From Bacillota bacterium (GTDB taxonomy: Bacteria > Bacillota > Clostridia > Tissierellales > Tissierellaceae), in the NCBI GenBank assembly GCA_023388495.1, contig JAEWGC010000039.1:1-64000 (forward strand): DNA of 64,000 nucleotides, written 5' to 3'. This document shows positions 61,601 to 64,000 of this stretch, piece after piece (position 1 is the stretch's first letter; the number at the start of each line of letters is the position of its first letter). A model generated the notes under the pieces. The model saw only the letters and a program-made list of their open reading frames with translations. It searched no databases and had not been told where the DNA came from. The position numbers and the translations under genes were made by a program.

Positions 61601-62093
61601 ACTTAAGGAACAAATATTTTTAAATCCTCTAAAATATGATAAAGAAGATTTAAAAATTGGATGGGAAACTCAAGATGAATATTTATCTGGAAATGTACGG
61701 GAAAAATTAAAATTAGCGAAAATATATGCAGAAAATAATCCAAATATTTTTGCTGTAAATGTATCAGCTTTAGAAAAAGTTCAGCCTGTAGATCTTGAAG
61801 CTAATGAAATAGATGTCAGATTAGGCACTCCATGGATAGAGCATGAAGATATTGAAAAATTCATATATGAAACCTTGGATACTCCTCATTGGCTACGAAA
61901 TAATCGTAATTCTAGAGTAGGGGGTAACAATGGTGCAGTAAAAGTAGAATATAATAGATTTACATCTACTTGGTCAATATCAAATAAGACGAGTGATTAT
62001 TCAGTTTCAGCTATTGAAACTTTTGGAATCAAAAGAATGACAGCTTATCATATAATAGAAGATTCTTTAAACCTTAATTCAGTGAAGATTTAG
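58680..62093 (+). CDS. ArdC-type N-terminus plus DNA methyltransferase domain, helicase half missing (1137 aa)
   Basis: Resembles the very large methyltransferase-helicase proteins of Tn1549-like elements, normally 2000 residues or more. The N-terminal 90 residues are ArdC-like (F-L-D-F-S-S-K-I-Y-K-Y-K-F-D-N-Q). A disordered linker follows (about 255-390), then a methyltransferase with Y-V-G-W-G-G, N-I-V-E-P-S-L-G-V-G-K-F and the catalytic N-V-P-F-G. The protein stops at L-N-S-V-K-I, where relatives continue into a SNF2-type helicase. TTG 58680 after AGAGGTGATACAA is the start. The linker overlaps a TnpV-like gene in another frame. Confidence 0.8.
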   Translation: MSRIQEVKDIYKEIMNRITSGGDEWKNFLDFSSKIYKYKFDNQILIYAQKPDATAVATMEFWNKRMGRYINKGTRSIAVFDKSKSPLKLEYLFDVSDTNGLDDTLPKMWKLNSENQQELMFALSKKWGIIEISLEELISKQIKEFLSNSYEIYLKDALEELNDLLEYDYSVQNQYIKTLEDSIKYVVFSRCGLDVSKFDNLDTFKNISDFNTDRITYELGYAVSSTSEEILRIIEKEVYAIIKKIRSENKNEETISRIRISGERWDNVSSNRVGEYATREIRDDVSQLSKGQPRETFHLVDDEWGSDGHMSSSGEGSEGEVQSTRETTTGEGSNTEPNGYIRKLSSQGHDKKGSRGNSIEGDSLQEQISFLPFERIESQSENDSDSFFVDKVDIADGNIEVLIDEEYEEIISSFNINVESVENEKDSIHIPINYKYDPNDEIGVGGLKTKYKSNIEAIKTLKVIEKENRFATVEEQKVLAKYVGWGGMPQAFDIKAAGWSNEYEELKSILSEEEYISARASTPNAHYTSPAIIKGIYKALENFNFAEGNIVEPSLGVGKFFSLLPGSMDNSKLYGVELDDISGRIAKQLYQSADIKIQGFEETNYPDNFFDVAIGNVPFGDYKLYDTRYNKHNFFIHDYFFAKSLDLVRPGGIIAYITSKGTMDKENNSVRKYISERADLIGAIRLPNTAFKDANTDVTSDIIFLQKRERMSVNEANWIDIGHTEDGIPLNKYFIENPDMMLGKMVFDERRKGMFGENSTYTSLINDDKDFDLENELLQAINKLKANITQYEREDTKSENTIPATPDVRNFTYTQIDEDIYYRENTIMRKMGFTGKPLERVKGLIAIREATRDLIYIQSRGCTEEELKHHQKILNERYDSFVKDNGYVSSRANSLVFSDDSDYPLLCSLEMEDNEKNIVKTDMFFKQTIRPREVITKVNTAGEALILSMNERGKVDIPFMLELYNVDFNTLINELKEQIFLNPLKYDKEDLKIGWETQDEYLSGNVREKLKLAKIYAENNPNIFAVNVSALEKVQPVDLEANEIDVRLGTPWIEHEDIEKFIYETLDTPHWLRNNRNSRVGGNNGAVKVEYNRFTSTWSISNKTSDYSVSAIETFGIKRMTAYHIIEDSLNLNSVKI
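59431..59784 (+). CDS. TnpV-family gene overprinted in the methyltransferase gene (117 aa)
   Basis: In the +1 frame relative to the large gene, this encodes a protein with TnpV hallmarks: M-P-L-G-K-Y-G-M-M-F-H-N-Y-L-K near residue 28, and R-H-R-D-M-I-R-R-E-A-E-E-I-V-L-K at the end. GGAG lies 11 bases before ATG 59431. The overlapped part of the large protein is a low-complexity, Ser/Gly/Glu-rich linker, as expected where another frame is under selection. TnpV was named from clostridial transposons; its function is unknown. Confidence 0.7.
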   Translation: MKKPLVELEYQEKDGIMYPQIELENMPLGKYGMMFHNYLKDNHEKRFTWLMMNGDLMDICRQVEKEAKERFSLLEKQLLEKDPIPNPMDTYESYRHRDMIRREAEEIVLKEIVYKNR

Positions 62094-62125
62094 ACTTAGG
62101 GGAAGATGAGGAAATGGAAATATAA
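62081..62125 (+). other. Out-of-frame acidic tail after the methyltransferase gene
   Basis: In the -1 frame, starting just before the stop of the large gene, the DNA reads S-E-D-L-D-L-G-E-D-E-E-M-E-I-stop. This matches the shared acidic tail of the element. It suggests that the full-length protein once ended with this tail and that an internal deletion of the helicase part left it out of frame. Confidence 0.55.
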
Positions 62126-62148
62126 AAGTTAATAGATTATTTAAGAAA

Positions 62149-62178
62149 AGATACCTTTTTTCAGGTATCTTTTTTTGT
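62149..62178 (+). terminator. Terminator after the methyltransferase gene
   Basis: AAGATACC (62149-62155 region) and GGTATCTT (62164-62171) followed by T6. Confidence 0.75.
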
Positions 62179-62217
62179 ACATAAAATTCAACCGATAAAA
62201 CTAAAGGGGAGATCCAT

Positions 62218-63210
62218 ATGAGTAAATTATTATTTAATGAGCAACCACTTGTTATCGATAAGCAATTAGCTAAATTAATAGGCCTAAATGAAGCAATGGT
62301 ATTACAACAAATCCATTATTGGTTAGAGATCAATAGAAAGGCAGATAAGAATTTTCGTGAAGCACAATATTGGACTTATAATACTCTAGAAGAATGGCAA
62401 GAAGAATTTCCTTTTTGGAGTGTAGATACAGTTAAGAGAACATTAACAAAGCTAAGAAAAATGGGCATCCTTATTACTGGAAATTTTAATAGATTAAAAA
62501 TGGATAGAACACTTTGGTATACTATTAATTATGAAGAACTAGAAAAATTAAGTGAAATAGAGAAAGAAGAAGCACAGAAAAATGAAGAAACTTTAATTGA
62601 GGAAGAAGAAATACAGCCTGTGGATGACTCTAAAGAAGAGATTTTGAATCAAGAAGAAAACAACAATCAGCCTGAAGTACAACCGAAACCATTGGAATTA
62701 AGCAAAAGTGCAAAATGCCCTAATGCATCAGTGCAGAATCCTCCAATGCAAGAGTGCAAAATGCCCTCACCAATACCAGAGATTACTACAGAGATTACCA
62801 CAGAGATTTTAAATCAGTCTATCAATCCTTCAGATGCAATAGACGAACAGACAGACGTAGAAAATGAGAGATATTCTTATAATGATATTATAATTAAGTC
62901 TGAAGCAGATTGTATAGATGAGAGATATAGAGAATCTGTAAAACATGCCATAAAACTATTGTGTTTTGATACTGAAAATAAAAAGAGAATACAGATAGGT
63001 GAAAACATAATTCCTACTGAAATAGTAAGAAATGATTTGAGAAAGCTGAACTTCTTCATGTTAGAACATGCTATATACAAATTTAAAGAAGCCAGTAAGG
63101 AAACAAGAATAAGGAATACAGTATCATACTTAAAGAGCTGCATATACAATTCTATTCATGAAATGAATCTAGATATTGATAGCGAATTGAGGCATGAGGG
63201 GTTGATATAA
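62218..63210 (+). CDS. Replication-type protein: DnaD-like winged helix plus DUF6017 (330 aa)
   Basis: Residues 1-115 look like the winged-helix region of replication initiators and DnaD-type proteins: L-N-E-A-M-V-L-Q-Q-I-H-Y-W-L, then T-V-K-R-T-L-T-K-L-R-K-M-G-I-L. A Glu-rich linker follows, then a C-terminal DUF6017-like domain (N-D-L-R-K-L-N-F-F-M-L-E-H-A, T-V-S-Y-L-K-S-C-I-Y-N-S). Such proteins are common at one end of clostridial conjugative elements. AAGGGGAGATCCAT before ATG. Confidence 0.75.
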   Translation: MSKLLFNEQPLVIDKQLAKLIGLNEAMVLQQIHYWLEINRKADKNFREAQYWTYNTLEEWQEEFPFWSVDTVKRTLTKLRKMGILITGNFNRLKMDRTLWYTINYEELEKLSEIEKEEAQKNEETLIEEEEIQPVDDSKEEILNQEENNNQPEVQPKPLELSKSAKCPNASVQNPPMQECKMPSPIPEITTEITTEILNQSINPSDAIDEQTDVENERYSYNDIIIKSEADCIDERYRESVKHAIKLLCFDTENKKRIQIGENIIPTEIVRNDLRKLNFFMLEHAIYKFKEASKETRIRNTVSYLKSCIYNSIHEMNLDIDSELRHEGLI

Positions 63211-63230
63211 TAATTAACTGAATGTAAAAC

Positions 63231-63268
63231 AAAATAGCTTAGAATAAAAAACTAAGCTATTTTATTAC
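63231..63268. terminator. Bidirectional terminator between converging genes
   Basis: AAAATAGCTTAG (63231-63242) and CTAAGCTATTTT (63252-63263), perfect 12-bp stem. It lies between the last plus-strand gene and the minus-strand peptidase gene and may serve both. Confidence 0.85.
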
Positions 63269-63280
63269 GAACTTTGTTAC

Positions 63281-64000
63281 CTATTCTAAATTTTTAACTT
63301 TGGATTCAATGAATTCAGTAATAGTTTCAATTATTTCAATCATATAATCAAGAGTTATATTATCCAATGTATCATGAGCGGTATGGGTCCAATGTAAAAG
63401 TTTAATACCCTTAGGACCTATATCTCCTCTAATAATACCTATTGAATTAAAATTATACTTTTGAAAACTCTTATCATCGCTAAAGCATTTGGTGTAAAGC
63501 CTAGAATTTATTTGCTTGGAAAGAAAAAAAGATTGAAGCTCTTTAGCTAGAAGTGAGTTATTTTTGGATGTAATAAAGATATTAGAACCTCTCCCCACAC
63601 AGTCAAAATTAATAATAATTTTATCTTTTAGATCTGTTAAGTTATTTTTTACAAACAATTTAGAGCCGAACATCCCTTTTTCCTCACAATCAGTAAATAA
63701 TAATTTAACTTTATTACTACATCCTTTTTCGTATAATAATTTTGCAATATTAAGCAAAGCGATTATTCCACTATTATTGTCATCGTGAACAGGTGCAGAG
63801 TTAAATGGTTTTATCTTGGTAAAAAGAAAAGTAGGGAAACCGTTTAAAATTAATACTAATAATATGGGGGATAAAACAAGGCTACCGAACTTAGTGATAT
63901 TAAAGTATGTTTGAATAGAGCTAAGTAGTTTAGAAAAAATAATTAAAAGAAAGAAATAAAATAGTACATTTAATTTCCAACTACTATATTGAACTTTTCT
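63281..64000 (-). CDS. Membrane-bound M28 family peptidase, partial (5' end outside window)
   Basis: Zinc-dependent peptidase. Metal ligands: A-P-V-H-D-D-N-N-S-G (His, Asp) and D-C-E-E-K-G (Glu pair). The frame stays open to the window edge with two hydrophobic segments ahead of the catalytic part (F-L-L-I-I-F-S and V-L-S-P-I-L-L-V-L-I-L), so the true start is outside; the whole stretch to 64000 belongs to the gene. It is convergent with the replication-type gene. It may be chromosomal flank or the edge of the element. Confidence 0.8.
   Translation of the reverse strand, partial: RKVQYSSWKLNVLFYFFLLIIFSKLLSSIQTYFNITKFGSLVLSPILLVLILNGFPTFLFTKIKPFNSAPVHDDNNSGIIALLNIAKLLYEKGCSNKVKLLFTDCEEKGMFGSKLFVKNNLTDLKDKIIINFDCVGRGSNIFITSKNNSLLAKELQSFFLSKQINSRLYTKCFSDDKSFQKYNFNSIGIIRGDIGPKGIKLLHWTHTAHDTLDNITLDYMIEIIETITEFIESKVKNLE

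Noticed and set aside
1..64000. CRISPR arrays and rRNA genes.
   Set aside because: No regularly spaced identical repeats of 24-40 bases and no rRNA-like sequence were found on either strand.

Overview
The window is low-GC DNA of a spore-forming Firmicute, most likely a Clostridia or Tissierellia member. Codon use is AT-rich, Shine-Dalgarno sequences are strong (GGAGG), and a CwlD-type amidase is present. A selenocysteine tRNA remnant implies that the host decodes UGA as Sec. Nothing seen fixes the genus.

Layout. (1) Positions 1-3502 are the right end of a prophage: an amidase with two SPOR-like repeats, a holin, three unrecognised cargo genes and a LexA-like DNA-binding domain. It ends at a displaced 3' portion of tRNA-Sec, which is the attachment scar. 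(2) Positions 3503-9162 are chromosome: a cluster handling cell-wall peptides and D-amino acids (C26 peptidase, alanine racemase, class A beta-lactamase-like hydrolase, DppA), then cwlD, then an ATPase gene cut after about 100 codons. (3) About 9163-63266 is a large integrated conjugative element. It holds ParA/ParB, Fic, a Toprim/primase-like protein, DUF2786, a tandem RadC/JAMM protein, MobC/MobA, VirD4, VirB2/B3/B6-like proteins and a complete Tad-type pilus module (TadZ, TadA, TadB, TadC, pilin, TadE-like, CpaB-like). A regulatory patch follows (VbhA-like antitoxin, RHH protein, ORF6N, XRE-ImmA), then an SLH protein and two large secreted surface proteins. The second conjugation block has SSB, VirB4, a tandem-repeat protein, a second TadZ-like protein, a C39 peptidase and an HD-GYP protein. 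Last come a truncated ArdC/methyltransferase protein and a DUF6017 replication-type protein. No integrase is visible, and the right boundary is not proven. (4) A 3.4-kb transposon (DUF6431, DDE transposase, ExeA-type ATPase) sits inside the element at 54350-57721. (5) The window ends in a membrane M28 peptidase gene on the minus strand.

How the genes fit together: MobC/MobA and a candidate oriT at 16500-16674 would prepare DNA. VirD4, VirB4 and the VirB-like membrane proteins would export it. The Tad pilus and the SLH/PKD surface proteins could make cell contact, and the C39 peptidase could open the wall. The observation I rate highest is a shared acidic C-terminal tail (acidic run, then W/Y/M-E/D-L-E) on at least eight unrelated proteins of this element: ParB, two coiled-coil proteins, Fic, primase-like, RadC-like and two hypotheticals. 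A ninth copy lies out of frame just after the truncated methyltransferase. It looks like a common targeting or docking signal, perhaps for export with the DNA. Other notable points are a TnpV-family gene overprinted inside the methyltransferase gene, an HD-GYP gene that appears to start at ATT, and VirD4 and VirB4 both split into a membrane part and an ATPase part.
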